A stretch of DNA of 64,000 nt from Halichoerus grypus (GCF_964656455.1 NC_135721.1:53761530-53825529); one strand, 5' to 3'. Counted from the stretch's first letter, positions 11,346 to 23,250 are shown. Notes: generated by a model from the sequence alone, not told the origin. A program made the numbers and translations.

Positions 11346-13669
11346 TTTCCATTTCTGATCTTAGGACTTTCAAACCACATGACCTCCTGGACTGACTGCT
11401 GGCATTCTCTGAGGGCTTGGCAACCAGCCTGGTAGCTGTAATCACATAATGGAGCCCTGAGTCCAGTAGCTATCCTTATAGCTAAAACCGCTTTTTATCT
11501 TTTCCTGAAACTTTACTTAACCTTCCTACTCTTTGTACAAATTCCCCTGCTTCTGACACAAGTGTTGTGAGTGAGTGAGCATTCAGACTCATTAAATTTT
11601 CCTGTGTTGGTTTTTTTTTTTTTTTAGGGATTAGAATTATTGTTGATGTGATTTTTAAAAAGCTCGGGTAAATAAAACCTTTTTTTGAGAGGACTCAGTT
11701 TAGCAGACACAAATCCATACCCTACTGTCCCTTGACTCTAAAACCAGCCAGCAACTTAGATGACAGAGCATATTTTGCAACAGACCCTCAGCTAGCTTTG
11801 TATAAGATACCAAATGCCAGCCAAATGCAACCTTTCCTCCTGTCTCTTATGCTAGAACTTTCCTTTCTAATTACAGTAAAAGGTTTGCAGGCATTGAAAA
11901 ATTAAAAATAAAATCAAGCTTGTTCAAAACAGGTTCACTCTTGAAATAGGGCAAATTAGATGTAGTCTGGATTTTTAATACCATTTGACTGGCTGGCTAG
12001 CCAAGAATTGGCTCCCACACAGCACAATAGCACTGAGATTTAAGAAAAAGTCTTTTAGTTTGACCACATGATCCTATAACCACCAGTTGACACATAGCCA
12101 CATGCCCTTCTCCATGCCACAACTTGGCAATAGCCTATATTTTGTTCTCTGAAATATTGGAATTCTAAGCCAAATATGTGAAAGAATTAGTCACGGTTTT
12201 TGTTTCTCTTTGACTTCATACATTAAAGGTAAATTTGTGAATGTTAATAATTACAGTTATGGGTTGTGGACAACAACACTAATGATACTGTATCGTATGC
12301 CTAGTCTCATCACATTACAAGGTAGAGTTCTTAGTCAAAACCCATCGGGACTGGGTTAAGAACCTGTGGGGGGTGAGGACACATAGGATTTACCAACTTT
12401 CCTTTCTTCTGTCTCCCTTTTCAGTTACTTCAAGATTATCCATGAAAGAAATATTTATTATTTATTTATGATTATTCACAGTGAAAAAGCAAAATAATTA
12501 CAATGCAAGTAAAGTACAAATCACAAATCAAATATAATCCTTCCACAGAAGGTCCAATGTGAACATAAGTGATGCATAAATTAGAATGTACTGTTTCTTT
12601 ATGGGTTACATAGAAACCTTTGACTTTTAATCTGAACCTGAATACTAGAAAGTAGCTGCCTTAAATAAGTGTGCCTTGTAAATTAAAGTGATATTCTTTC
12701 TTCAGACCTGATGGGCAGGTTGGAGATAAGAGTCCTAGATGATGATTTCTATCTCTTTTGTTTCTGTTAATCTCCTGAGAGGATGCTTTCATGTGCCAAA
12801 TAGGAATCCTTACTGTGCAAGTGTTCCTTATCTATAACCACAGCAATGCTCTTCCTTAATTAGGTGTTTTAGCCCCATTTCTATCTCAGCTGCCACGGCC
12901 ACCATCACCTTCAACATTACCATCAATTAATATTGAGTGCTCATTGAAGGATAAATACTAAGTTAAACCAAAGCATTCCACATGTAAACAAAAAGACAGC
13001 AAAATGTCTCAGAAAATCAGAGAAATGTGAATTTTTAAGTTCCCCCCCAAAAAAAGATTTTATAAATTATGTAGTCTTAATCTTTTTTTGCTGCAACTTG
13101 CTCATGTCTTCATCTAGATCTTATGGGAAGTCTAACGTTGCCCCACTAATATCCTATGTTTCCTTGTCTTCTTTGTCTGAGATTTCCTGCTTCTATTCAG
13201 TTGTTGCTTACCACCCTGCCTCCTCCCACTTGCTGCATATCCTATCTCTTGTATTGTTTCATTGCACCTTGGTAGACCTTACTTCAAGCTTAGTCTGTTA
13301 CTTCCTCCAAAGTACCTCAAGATCAAAACAGATCTTTACTAACAGTAGGTTAGGTGTGTGTGTGTTGAGAGATGTTCAGCACATAACAACAACAACAAAA
13401 CAACTTAAATATTATTAGGCGTCTAAATTCATAAAAGTCTCTTGACAGTATCTTCCACTAGGAATGTCTTATAGACTGTCCCTTCTTAGATCCTGGTCTC
13501 CTACTATCTTCTGCTTTCCTTTTCTTTTCTCACCTCTCCTCATCTCTCTGGCTTCTTACCATATCCCCTAATTGCCCTTCCCTCCCTAGGCTGCCAAACG
13601 CTCAAAATATGTATTTATCATAGAGAGTTATTTTGTTGTTGTTTTCATTTCCCTATACCTTCCAGACTA
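11346..13669. other. Unassigned, repeat-poor non-coding DNA
   Basis: About 2.3 kb with no clear repeat except short homopolymers (T-run near 11610-11625). A weak open frame at 13098-13418 is AT/serine-rich with no recognisable domain. I see nothing that supports a gene. Confidence 0.5.
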
Positions 13670-13682
13670 TGCCTTTTGGCAT

Positions 13683-13882
13683 TTTTTTTTTTTAAAGATT
13701 TTATTTATTTATTTGACAGAGAGAGACACAGCGAGAGAGGGAACACAAGCAGGGGGAGTGGGAGAGGGAGAAGCAGGCTCCCCGCAGAGCAGGGAGCCCG
13801 ATGCGGGACTCGATCCCAGGAACCTGGGATCATGACCTGAGCTGAAGGCAGTCGCTTAACCAACTGAGCCACCCAGGCACCC
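13683..13882 (-). mobile_element. CAN SINE, full length
   Basis: Reverse-strand CAN SINE: T-run and 'aaagattttatttatttatt' tail at the left, GA-rich body, and the head ending 'ctgagccacccaggcaccc'. Perfect 13-bp target repeats (tgccttttggcat) lie at 13670-13682 and 13883-13895. The close match to the arctoid consensus suggests a fairly recent insertion. Confidence 0.96.
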
Positions 13883-13902
13883 TGCCTTTTGGCATATTTT
13901 TA

Positions 13903-14030
13903 ACAATTTTTTTATTGTAGTAAAATACACGTAACACAAAATTTACTATCTTAACTATTTTTAAGTGTACACTTCAGTGATACTAAATATATTCATATTG
14001 TTGTGCAACCATGATCAGTGTTTTTTAATA
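13903..14030 (-). mobile_element. L1M 3' end fragment
   Basis: 'tttttattgtagtaaaatac' then 'gtgtacacttcagtgatact' and 'ttgttgtgcaaccatgatca' match the reverse strand of an old L1M 3' UTR. The SINE at 13683 landed just beside it. Confidence 0.75.
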
Positions 14031-14097
14031 ACCAAATGACCAAAAGGTGATGATTCTGTTAAGCAAAAACAAACAAAAACTATTCACTCTCAGTTTT

Positions 14098-14325
14098 TTT
14101 AAAGATTTTTTTTATTATGTTATGTTAATCACCATACATTACATCTTTAGTTTTTGATGTAGTGTTCATGATTCATTGTTTGCATATAACACCCAGTGCT
14201 CCATTCAGTATGTGCCCTCTTTAATACCCATCACCAGGCTAATCCATCCCCCCATCCCCCTCCCCTCTAGAACCCTCAGTTTGTTTCTCAGAGTCCATAG
14301 TCTCTCATGGTTTGTTTCCCACTCC
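14098..14325 (-). mobile_element. Young carnivore LINE-1 3' UTR, 5'-truncated
   Basis: Reverse strand of the young L1 3' UTR: 'ttatgttaatcaccatacat', 'ataacacccagtgctccatt', 'ccctcccctctagaaccctc' and 'tctcagagtccatagtctct'. The same tail recurs at 25839-26090 (minus) and 33250-33510 (plus). It directly abuts a CAN SINE that lacks its own T-run, so the two are physically fused. Confidence 0.88.
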
Positions 14326-14525
14326 GATTTATTTATTTGAGAGAGAGACAGAGAGCAAGTGCTTGAGCAGGGAGAATGACAGAGGGAGAGGAGAGAGAGA
14401 ATCTCAAGCAGACTTCCTGCTGAGCACAGAGCGCAATGCAGGCTTGATCCCACAACCATGAGATCATGACTTGAGCCGAAATCAAGAGTCAGACGCTTAA
14501 CCGACTGAGCCACCCAGGCACCCCT
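14326..14525 (-). mobile_element. CAN SINE (older variant), tail joined to an L1
   Basis: The body 'gaatctcaagcagacttcct', then 'aaatcaagagtcagacgctt' and head 'ctgagccacccaggcacccc' mark an older CAN SINE variant. It starts abruptly at 'gatttatttatttgagagag' without the usual T-run; a T-run plus 'aaagatttt' occurs instead at 14094-14109, left of the L1 3' UTR. This suggests the L1 inserted into the SINE tail. Confidence 0.9.
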
Positions 14526-15285
14526 CTAAGACAGTTTTAATATGAGATTCTAAAATAATTATTATATTTGTGTATACATGAAAGAATATGTGCATGTCTA
14601 TATACACATGTGCACATACAAACCCCCCTTAACAAAGATACACATTTTTCCTTGAAATGCAACAGGACCTCCTTAGATTGTCCTGCCTATCACTTAGAAA
14701 CAACTGGCATATTTTATAGATTGTTATATCCTCCCAAAGGAAAGAATTCATTATGTAAATCATGACCAATAATGTACATTTTATACATAGGCTTTCATGG
14801 ACAAAGGAACAATGGAGAGGGAGGTTTATATTACATATTACACACCATACTTACCCGCAAATTGTCTAAATACCTTTTTCTTTCACCAACATTTAAATTC
14901 CTATGTCAACTACTACCTCCTTTCTAGTTCTTTCAACTTATACTCTCTTCTCTCTGTCTTAAGTCCCTGTAGGTTCTCTCCCCTTTCCTGTTGTCTATAT
15001 CTGTTCTTCTTCTCTTCCTCTGCACAGGATCTGATCTTTTTCCCAAGTTTTCCTATCCCTTTTATGCTGATCAATTTAATGTACTAATGTACTCTGGGTT
15101 TCTTCAATTTGAGTCACCACCCATCACCGTGCTCAGCATAACAAGGGACCTTTATATTTCAAAGTTAGTGGCAAGGGATTATAAATTATGACAATATTTT
15201 TTAGATTTAACATTTATTAAGTGAGGATGCATCAAAATTCCAAATGCCCGTAACATTTGTCCTAGCCATTACCTTAGGAATTTAT
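14526..15285. other. Unassigned non-coding DNA
   Basis: No recognisable repeat apart from pyrimidine-rich patches at 14880-15060. Open frames at 14797-15087 and 14991-15191 are low-complexity serine/leucine/phenylalanine readings of that pyrimidine-rich DNA. Confidence 0.5.
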
Positions 15286-15289
15286 TTGT

Positions 15290-15700
15290 AAATGTATTTG
15301 CACACATGATGTATGTATAAAGTTATTTATTGCAGCATTATTTTTTAATAGATAATGATGGGGAAAAAACATGACAACCCATTAAAAAGGGACATTTTAA
15401 TAATGTACATTTATACACTGGAATACCATGCAGGTGTCATAAAAAATTCAGGAAAAAAATTATATTGAAACAAAAAGATTTCCAAGGTATACTATTAAGT
15501 GAGAAATCAAGGCACAGAAGAAGAGTTTACAGAGTATACTACTATTTGAATATTTGTGTGTGTGTGTGTGTTTGTGTGTGTATCAATTTTTGCTTTTATT
15601 TACACAAAAAGTTCTCTGGAAGAGTAAGCAAGAAATAACAATGGGTTAGAGGTGAAAGCTTCTTGGACCCTGTTTGGGATGGATCAGATTCATATGTATT
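15290..15700 (+). mobile_element. Old LINE-1 3' end
   Basis: 'ttattgcagcattatttttt', 'tggaataccatgcaggtgtc' and 'attaagtgagaaatcaaggc' follow the C-terminal ORF2 and 3' UTR of an L1M. It contains an interrupted (TG)n at about 15556-15581. Confidence 0.75.
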
Positions 15701-16097
15701 AAACTCTATGCCCTGAAAACAGAGAAAACACATTTTAGTTTCCTCCAATACTGATGGAAAAAGTGACTATGGGATAGCATTTAAAGATAGTAAAAATTAA
15801 TGCATCCAAACTTTTTATGAAGCCAATATATCACATCAAAGCCTAAAAATGCATAAAAAGAACAGTACACGTTGATCTCCCTTATGAATATCAAAGTAAA
15901 TGCTAAATAATATATTGTTAGGAAGAATCTAACAGTATATGAAAAGAATATATTCTCCTGACCAAGTAGGGTTTATTCCAGGGATTCCAATGCTCCATGT
16001 TAATAGATTAAAAGGAAAAAAAGTCAGATAAGCATCTTTATAGGTGCTGATAAGGCATGTGATAAAATTTTACATCAACTTGACTTAAAAAAAAGTC

Positions 16098-16236
16098 AGA
16101 CTCAGTTAAGGGGCTGACTCTCAATCTCAGCTGAAGTCTTGATCTCAGGGTCGTGAGTTCAAGCCCCACGTTGGGCTTCATGCTGGGCATGGAGCCTAAT
16201 TAAATAATAATAATAAAGAATAAAAAATAAAAAAGA
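16098..16236 (+). mobile_element. CAN SINE, old and 5'-truncated
   Basis: Starts inside the head ('ctcagttaaggggctgactc') and keeps 'atctcagggtcgtgagttca', an older CAN variant. It lacks the usual first part of the head and ends in an A/T-rich (TAA)n tail. No clear target repeat. The degree of change suggests an early insertion. Confidence 0.8.
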
Positions 16237-16517
16237 GCCAGGGATTAGAAAAGAAAAACACAAATATTTTAAGTAAAATAGGAAAGATGAATACTTCCTA
16301 ACAAAATGGGAATTGACACATAATGTATTTCAACTCTAAGGTCAATATCTTGCCTATCAGACAAACACTAGATGCATGAGCAGTAAATTCCAAAACACCA
16401 ACATGTCAAATATCACTACTGTTATTTACCACTGTTCTAGTAATAATAGCCATTGTAATGAGGGAGGAAAATAGAGGTAAAAATCATTTAAATTGGGAAA
16501 TAGAATGTGAAATTATC

Positions 16518-16705
16518 TTTTTTTTTTTTTTTTAGAAAGGGAGAGAGAGGCAGTGGGGGAGAGGCAGAGGAAGAGAGAATCTTAAGCAGGCTCCATGCCC
16601 AGTGCAGAGCCTGATGCAGGGCTCAGTGTCACAACCCTGAGATCATGACCTGAGCTGAAATCAAGAGTCAGACACTTACCCAACTGAGCCACCCAGGTAC
16701 CCCTA
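16518..16705 (-). mobile_element. CAN SINE
   Basis: T-run, GA-rich body, 'gaatcttaagcaggctccat' and head 'actgagccacccaggtaccc'. An 8-bp target repeat (aaattatc) occurs at 16510-16517 and 16706-16713. Older variant carrying 'aaatcaagagtcagacactt'. Confidence 0.92.
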
Positions 16706-17251
16706 AAATTATCATTTTTAATGTTCTGATTGTACATATGAAAGATCTTAAAGATTCAACTGAATGATATATTCCAAACAATAATATAATACAGAAATGT
16801 GGAAGAGTACAAAACTAATCCAGGATCTTTCTATGTAGAGATAGCAACAAATTACAAAATATCATGGAAGAAAAAAAATCCCAATTACAATAGCAAAATA
16901 GTAACAGTAAAAGATAATAGGGAATAAACAAGCAAATAGAATCTATAATTTTGTATATATAGTACAAGAAGAAAAAATTAACACTGACGAGCAAAAAGAA
17001 GGCTTTAACAATTGGAAAAGATGGATTTATTCAATAATATATGTCAAGGCTACTGAAAAAACATTTGAAAAAATTGGATTCCTAACTTATACCATATCCC
17101 AAAATAAATGTCAACTGGATAAAAGATTTTATCATAAAAATGAACAGAGAAGCAATAAAAAGAAAACATGTAAGATTAAAAAATCTGGTAAAAAATCTAA
17201 GATATATATCATAGGCATTGTAATAAATTCTTATCAATATAAGGAGCTCCT

Positions 17252-17453
17252 GTGGCACCTGGGTGGCTCAGTCGTTAAGCGTCTGCCTTTGGCTCAGGTC
17301 ATGATCCCAGAGTCCTGGGATTGAGCCCCGCGTCTGGCTCCCTGCTTGGTGGGAAGCCTGCTTCTCCCTCTCCCACTCCTCCTGCTTGTGTTCCCTCTCT
17401 CGCTGTCTCTCTCTGTCAAATAAATAAATAAAATCTTTAAAATATATATATAT
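17252..17453 (+). mobile_element. CAN SINE, full length
   Basis: The head 'gtggcacctgggtggctcag', body and 'aaataaataaataaaatctt' tail are complete, and the tail has expanded into (TA)n. The 15-bp target repeat (atataaggagctcct) at 17237-17251 and 17454-17468 is perfect, which fixes both ends. Confidence 0.96.
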
Positions 17454-17491
17454 ATATAAGGAGCTCCTATAATCCAATAAGAAAAAAAAAA

Positions 17492-17719
17492 GGGGACTCC
17501 TGGGTGGCTCAGTTGGTTAAGCGTCTGCCTTCAGCTCAGGTCATGATCCCGGGGTCCTGGGATCGAGTCCCACATTGGGCTCCTTGCTCAGCGGGGAGTC
17601 TGCTTCTCCCTCTCCCTCTGCCTGCTGCTCCCCCTGCTGTGCTCTCTTGCTCTCTCTCTCCCTCTCTCTCTCTCTCTGGCAAATAAATAAATAAAATCTT
17701 TAAAAAAAAGAAAAAAAAG
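17492..17719 (+). mobile_element. CAN SINE, full length, near consensus
   Basis: Head 'ggggactcctgggtggctca', B-box-like 'gggatcgagtccc', long (CT)n and 'aaataaataaataaaatctt' tail. Probable target repeat ccaataa(g/a)aaa at 17474 and 17720. It lies only 23 bp from the preceding SINE copy's target repeat, in the same orientation. Confidence 0.94.
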
Positions 17720-17783
17720 CCAATAAAAAACTAGATAAGGAGCATAAACAGAGTTTTCAACAAAGAAACAAATGTCATTTAAA

Positions 17784-17786
17784 GAT

Positions 17787-17825
<39 letters not shown>

Positions 17826-17998
17826 TAGAGAGAGAAAGAGGGTGCGTGTGAGTGGGGGGAGTGGCAGAGGAAGAGAATCTTAAAGCAGATTCCGCCCTAC
17901 TGACCGGATACAGGGCTTAATCTTACAACCCATGAGATCATGGCCTGAGCTGAAACCAAGAGTCAATCACTTAAATGGCTGAGCCACCCAGGCACCCC
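17784..17998 (-). mobile_element. CAN SINE, old variant with expanded (ATTT)n tail
   Basis: The tail has expanded to about ten ATTT units (17787-17826). The body includes 'aaccaagagtcaatcactta' and the head 'ctgagccacccaggcacccc'. An 18-bp target repeat with one mismatch flanks it (17766-17783 and 18000-18017). Confidence 0.95.
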
Positions 17999-18690
17999 AA
18001 AACAAATGTCTTTTAAAACCTATAAAGTTAACTTCACTCATAATAAGAAAAACACAAAATTTAAAACAAAAGATGACTTTTTCATTATATTAGTTTGGTA
18101 AAAGTGCCATTCTCATGCAATGTTGGTAAAGGTATATATTAGTGCAACTTCTATAGAGGACAATCTGTCAATATCTATCAAAATTTACAATGTTTATTTG
18201 CTTCAACCTTGCAATTTGATTTCTAGGAATCTATCCTGCAGATATACTCACATATATGCATGATTATGTATGTATAAGAATGATGCTATATTGTTATTAA
18301 CAGAAATATTAAAAACTAAAAAAACCCCCAAAATATCCACTAATAAAGGATTATCAGTTATGTAACATGGCAAATTCAAATGATATAAAATTACTTAATT
18401 GTAAAAAGGAATAAGTTAATTATATGTACTGAAATGGAAGGACTTTTTAGATGGAGTATTATGTGAAAAAAAACAAAGTACAAAAATTGAGTATATTTAT
18501 CATTTGTGTAAATAATACATATACGTGTATGTGTATATGTTGACAGAATATATATGAAAGATACATAAGAAACTGGTAAAAGTGGTTGTCACTGGGGAAG
18601 GGAACAAGGAAATTTACTTTTTACTATTTTGGCTTTTTGGAATTACATACTATTGACATGTTTTATCTATTCATAAATATAATTTTTTAA

Positions 18691-19763
18691 AGTCTCGAGA
18701 GAAGAGTGAGTCAGTGTGGCATGGTTTTCATGGAAGCAATTTGTTCATACAATTATTATTTCAGTTAAGTTATTTTGTATTGGTGACATTTAATTGTTGC
18801 TTTAAATATATTCAAAAATATTACACTATAATCCAAGATTGAAAGAAAAGATGGTTGTGTTAACAGAAATAGGCATAAACCAGTTAAGACAATTAAACCA
18901 ATAGAAAATGTCAAAACTTTGAAAAACAACATAGGATTTTCCAAAGTAGTTTGGTGTGACTAATATAAATTTCAGGTAGGACAATCACTTAAGCAGTAAA
19001 CACTTCCTGAAAGGTGCTAAAGAGATCAAAACCCCCAGTGTGAGGTATGAGGTGCAGACTGTCCCCCGTACACATACAAACACTGGTGATGGAAGAGATG
19101 TCAAAGAGGAAGGCTTAGACACCAATTAAAATCACATTACTGAATATTGAGCATGTTATCCTTTGGAAAATATTTGCAATTGTGGAGAAAGTCCATGTTT
19201 TGTGAGTCTTTTTGGCCAAGTGGATACAGATCATTGCACTCTTGCACGGTCTCTGGTCTCCTACACCTTAGGAGCATTGTAGTCTCTAATTCTCTCTTTA
19301 AGCAGACATTTGCCTTCTGCACTTATTCAATCATTGTATAACTCCTCTTTATCCTTGCATTTTTCTTATCAAATCCTTGACTCACCCTATCCTCTGACCC
19401 AGACACCTGCTCCCAGACCACCTTGGAAGTAGAAAATAGACCTCAAAATTTTTATTAAGTCAACTCTTCAGAAAACCAGAACACATTATTTAATACTATG
19501 AATAAAATGAAATGGTGTCAGTGATTGTTGTGTTACAGATACAATCAGTCCAAGACAGGGCCAATGAGAAACAAAAATAGATATGGAGAAAAAAAAAGTG
19601 AAACACACACAAGAACATGCAGAGAAGGACTTTCTCTCAATTGTATCTCATTTACCACCAAAACCAATCCACTATTGGGTATTATTTTCTGTTTTAACTC
19701 TTCCAGAAGTCCTTAAACCCATTTCACTGCTTAACAGAATCCCCCAGGAAAAAGATGTGAACT
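18691..19763. other. Unassigned non-coding DNA
   Basis: No repeat family or coding segment recognised. Overlapping short frames on both strands at 19137-19341 are mirror readings and lack any known motif. Confidence 0.5.
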
Positions 19764-19780
19764 TAAATCAGCTTTCTTTT

Positions 19781-19982
19781 TTTTTTTTTTTTAAGATTTT
19801 ATTTATTTATTTGAGAGAGAGAGAGAGAATGAGAGAGAAGGCACAAGCCAGGGGGAGAGGCAGAGGGAGAAGCAGACTCCCCTCTGAGCAGGGAGCCCAA
19901 TGTGGGGCTCGATTCCAGGACCCTGAGATCATGACCTGAGCTGAAGGCAGATGCTTAACTAATTGAGCCACCCAGGCACCCC
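19781..19982 (-). mobile_element. CAN SINE, full length
   Basis: T-run, (GA)n body and head 'attgagccacccaggcaccc'. A perfect 17-bp target repeat (taaatcagctttctttt) lies at 19764-19780 and 19983-19999. Confidence 0.96.
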
Positions 19983-19999
19983 TAAATCAGCTTTCTTTT

Positions 20000-20777
20000 A
20001 TCCAGTCACTTTCTGAATTTCTCCATTAAGTTTTACTACATCACATAAGTCCAAAATTTCCAACAGGGTTGTTTCTGCTCCCAATGACCCCAGAGATCTC
20101 AAATTCCCTATAAAGATGGCTTCTTTTTTAATGGTGCCCTAATGTCCTAAGATAGAAAACCCTTATTTAAGTAAATAACTTAATGCAAAGGTGTCTAATG
20201 TTACTGCCAATTAAGAATCCTTCTAAACATTATGTAATATTTATCACCTTTGGACTTAGCAAACATTTATTCCTTATTTACAATGTCAAACATTGGAGAA
20301 AAAAACTATGAAAAAAAAATCCTAAGCCTGGCTATTTCCTGATACCTCAATATTTGATATTATAAGGAAAAAACATAAAAAAAAACTTTTGTCTGATGCT
20401 GTTTTTATTTGGGAATTTTAAATTGCTGACCTATCTTTTTATGGAGGTGCATCAGATGGTCCCTTGAAGGTAGACAGATGATATTACTAATCATTTCTAC
20501 TATGGAATGGTTAAGTCAGTGAAAGTAAGAACTAGAATCTCTCTCCTGAACTCCAGACCTGAATGTCTACTGTCTTCAAGATATTTTCACCTGGTTGCCC
20601 TCTAGGGGTTGTGACTCCATGGGTCTTCCTCAGAATCCAATTCCTTCTCCTGTCACATCCTACCCAGGGACTGACATCTATCTTGTAACTCAGGCCAGAA
20701 ACACTTGTCTCAGTTTTGACTCTTTCCTTTTTTTCCTGATAAATCTGGGAAATCACCAGTCTTGTTAGAAAAATTGT

Positions 20778-20780
<3 letters not shown>
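20000..20780. other. Unassigned non-coding DNA
   Basis: Repeat-poor sequence, nothing recognised. Leads into the AC microsatellite. Confidence 0.5.
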
Positions 20781-20824
<44 letters not shown>

Positions 20825-20828
20825 ACAC
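20781..20828. repeat. (AC)n microsatellite
   Basis: About 19 uninterrupted AC units, then a T interruption and four more. Reverse-strand frames through it read as alternating Cys-Val and are not proteins. The length suggests it may be polymorphic. Confidence 0.97.
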
Positions 20829-20979
20829 CCCTTTCCAATGAGATATTGAGAGTCAGACAGTCAGCTCTTAGCAGAATTAACCATTTAATTTTTCTCTTAA
20901 ACTCATCTTGTCCCCTGCAAATTATTTTTGACATTGCAAACAGTGATCTCTTTCAATAAAAAAATGAAACCGTGACTTG

Positions 20980-21537
20980 TCTACATTGCAAATCTGGTCG
21001 TGTAACTACTCTACTTAGAATTTGTAATTCAACCCAGTAGCCTCAAGAGCTAAGTGAAAATTCTCGCAGCTCTCAGGCTGGCCATGAAGAGACCCCTGCT
21101 TACGACACTAGCTTCATGCTTTCTCCAAGTTCCAGCCCTACCAAACCACTTAGGGTCCTCTCAATACTCTGAGCACTCTCTTCTGCCTCCAACCCTTTGC
21201 AGACACTCTTACTCCTGTTTAACTGTCTGTTCAGCCTCAGCTCGGATTTCAGATCTTCGAAGGTTTTGTTGGACCCTCCTCAGTCCCACACCTCTGCCAA
21301 GACTGGGTCAATGGGTCCGTGTCTGACCTACAGCTTCTGTAACCACCTATGTTTCCTCATGTCATGTGAGGCATTACCTATATTACAAATGTCCGTTTCT
21401 TACTCTGTATCACTTAGTAAATAATGAAAAACTTCACGTAGAGATGGCCCCAAACCCAGCAATTCCTAGCATACAGTAGGCATTTAGGAAGTGTTTGTTA
21501 CATGATTGATTAAATGAGTGAGTGAATGAATGAATCT
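20980..21537 (+). mobile_element. L2 3' UTR and 3' end, long copy
   Basis: 'ctggtcgtgtaactactcta' is the L2 phrase usually read as 'ctgatcatgtcactcccctgctt'. It continues through 'ctttgcagacactcttactc' and ends 'gcatacagtaggcatttagg ... gaatgaatgaatc', the classical L2 terminus. About 560 bp, old and diverged. Confidence 0.72.
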
Positions 21538-21882
21538 CATTGCCCCATACCCTTAAGTTGAAATCAATATTCCAAGACAAGCCCATGTTCCAGTCAAAGG
21601 AACTGAAGACCGTGGGCAGTCAGAAACCCAGAGGAACAACAATCTTCTTCTCACTCACAACCACAATCTTGGTCGGTACCCTTATTGAGGAAAATATCTG
21701 TTCACCGATGCCAAACTGCTGTGTGGACGGTAAAATCTGATTCCCAAGTGCCATACTGTGATCCTTCCCCAGTATGTCTGGACCTGCAGCACCAGAGGTC
21801 TGTGTGCAATGCATAGAAGACAATCAGTGAGTCTCCCTGTCAGAAAGACTATTTCCAATAAAGACTAGAAAGAGTAAGTGGG

Positions 21883-21990
21883 TATTTCTTTCCTTCCTTC
21901 CTCCCCTCTTTCTTTCATTCTTTCCTTCCTTTCTTCACAGAGTTAGGGTTTAAACACACAAACATACATGCACACACAAACACCCACACT
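21883..21990. repeat. Pyrimidine-rich (TTCC)n and short (CA) tract
   Basis: Imperfect TTCC/TTTC units at 21883-21937 followed by CA-rich sequence to about 21990. Confidence 0.85.
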
Positions 21991-23250
21991 TACAAACGGC
22001 CACTGCATCTTGTCAGAGCAGCAGGGCAAGTACACAGACAGGCGGTGTTTCACAGATCTCTAACGTGAGCTCTCGGTTGCATTAAATATTTATCAGCTGG
22101 TGTCTTTCCATTGAGTACTTAGGTATATTTAATTTTTTTAGTGTTATTTTCTGTCTGGAATTAATATAATGGCCTTGGCTAAAGATAAAAAGGATTTATA
22201 ATGCAGATGAAGACAGCAGAGCATCCTGGAAGCACCTAACCTCAACTCACCGTATTGATGTAAGATTAGAAAAGTGCACCTACACGCAAACATTCTGAGC
22301 ATCTGTCTCTTTCACTTTGCATCAGGGGAAAGAAAAAGATATGGAATAAAGAGTTGGTAATTGTGGTATAAATTCTATAGTCTTAAGGGCTATTTCACCC
22401 CAAAAGAGAAAAGGTATTAGCCTTAGGCCAGTCTGACTAGGGGAACTTCAAGTTTATTGACACTGCTAACTGGAAGAAGGCCTGGGAAGGGCTTGAGAGG
22501 GTGCCTGGCTCCTCATTTTCCTAGGGCAGCTGTAGCCCCTAAATGTGGCACTGATAATAAGATGATATACTTTCAGTCAACAGCAAGTGTAGTTTTCCTC
22601 ACCTCCCCCCAGCTATTAAAGCTGTATTCAGTGGGAGACACATAGTAATTTGTTGAAAATCACTATTTGCTAAGAAACTCTCACAAAACCCCAAGAGCCC
22701 ATTATATTAACAGAAGTGACAAGAAAATAAATGTTTTTGACAAGGAAGTGCTCCTATCCAGGGAAGATGGCTGCAACATTGGTGATTATTCAGCGAATCA
22801 AACTTATTTAAACACACTGTCTCTGATACTTAATAAATGTTATAGTGTGGCTTTTTGTGGCTAATAAAACTTGGTTTACATTCCACCCCGTGTCTTCTAT
22901 GATTCGCCTCCCTGGGCTCACTTAAAGTGCATTAAGAAGCAGCAAGCAAGATCAGGACGATTTGCTGCAAAACTTAAATAATTCATTTATGCACCACTGC
23001 TTTCAGACTGTTTTTACAAATGCTGTAATGAGACAAGCTGTGAAATGTTTTACATGGGGAAAAAGGCAGGGAAATCACTGAAAGAAAACCCCCTTTCCAT
23101 GCCATATTTCCTTGAGGTTCAGGACTAAAACAGGGAAAGCATGTCTTAGAAAAACATTTGTGCTACTTACCCACTTCCCATGCATATGACATCAACTAGA
23201 TCTCATTTATACTTTTCCATTAACTAGAATTAAAGACATGTCATATATAA
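21991..23250. other. Repeat-free stretch, candidate conserved non-coding DNA
   Basis: No repeat recognised over about 1.2 kb, unusual for this half of the window. It holds AT-rich, TAAT-containing text at 22080-22210 and 22920-23060. The weak frames at 22457 and 22667 have no known motif. Conservation is only suspected from sequence character. Confidence 0.4.

Larger units (their letters stand above)
15790..18690 (+). mobile_element. Old LINE-1 ORF2 to 3' end, interrupted by five CAN SINEs
   Basis: The sense-strand L1M is recognisable from 'accaagtagggtttattcca' (15961), an RT-domain segment, through 'agcaacaaattacaaaatat' and 'ggataaaagattttatcata' to the 3' UTR phrase 'aagaaactggtaaaagtggt' (18567). 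The remaining L1 pieces stay in order between the SINEs at 16098, 16518, 17252, 17492 and 17784. Dead copy with many stops. Confidence 0.85.

Noticed and set aside
17252..17719. tRNA gene in the CAN SINE heads
   Set aside because: The heads derive from a tRNA but lack a foldable intact acceptor and anticodon arm and are followed by SINE body and A-rich tail, so they are SINE copies.
17237..18017. CRISPR-like alternation of repeats and spacers
   Set aside because: The repeats are about 200-bp SINEs in both orientations with individual target duplications in mammalian DNA, not short direct repeats with uniform spacers.
20532..20934. Cys-Val repeat peptides on the minus strand
   Set aside because: They are translations of the (AC)n microsatellite. 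The same applies to the frames at 30245-30484 and 36121-36345.
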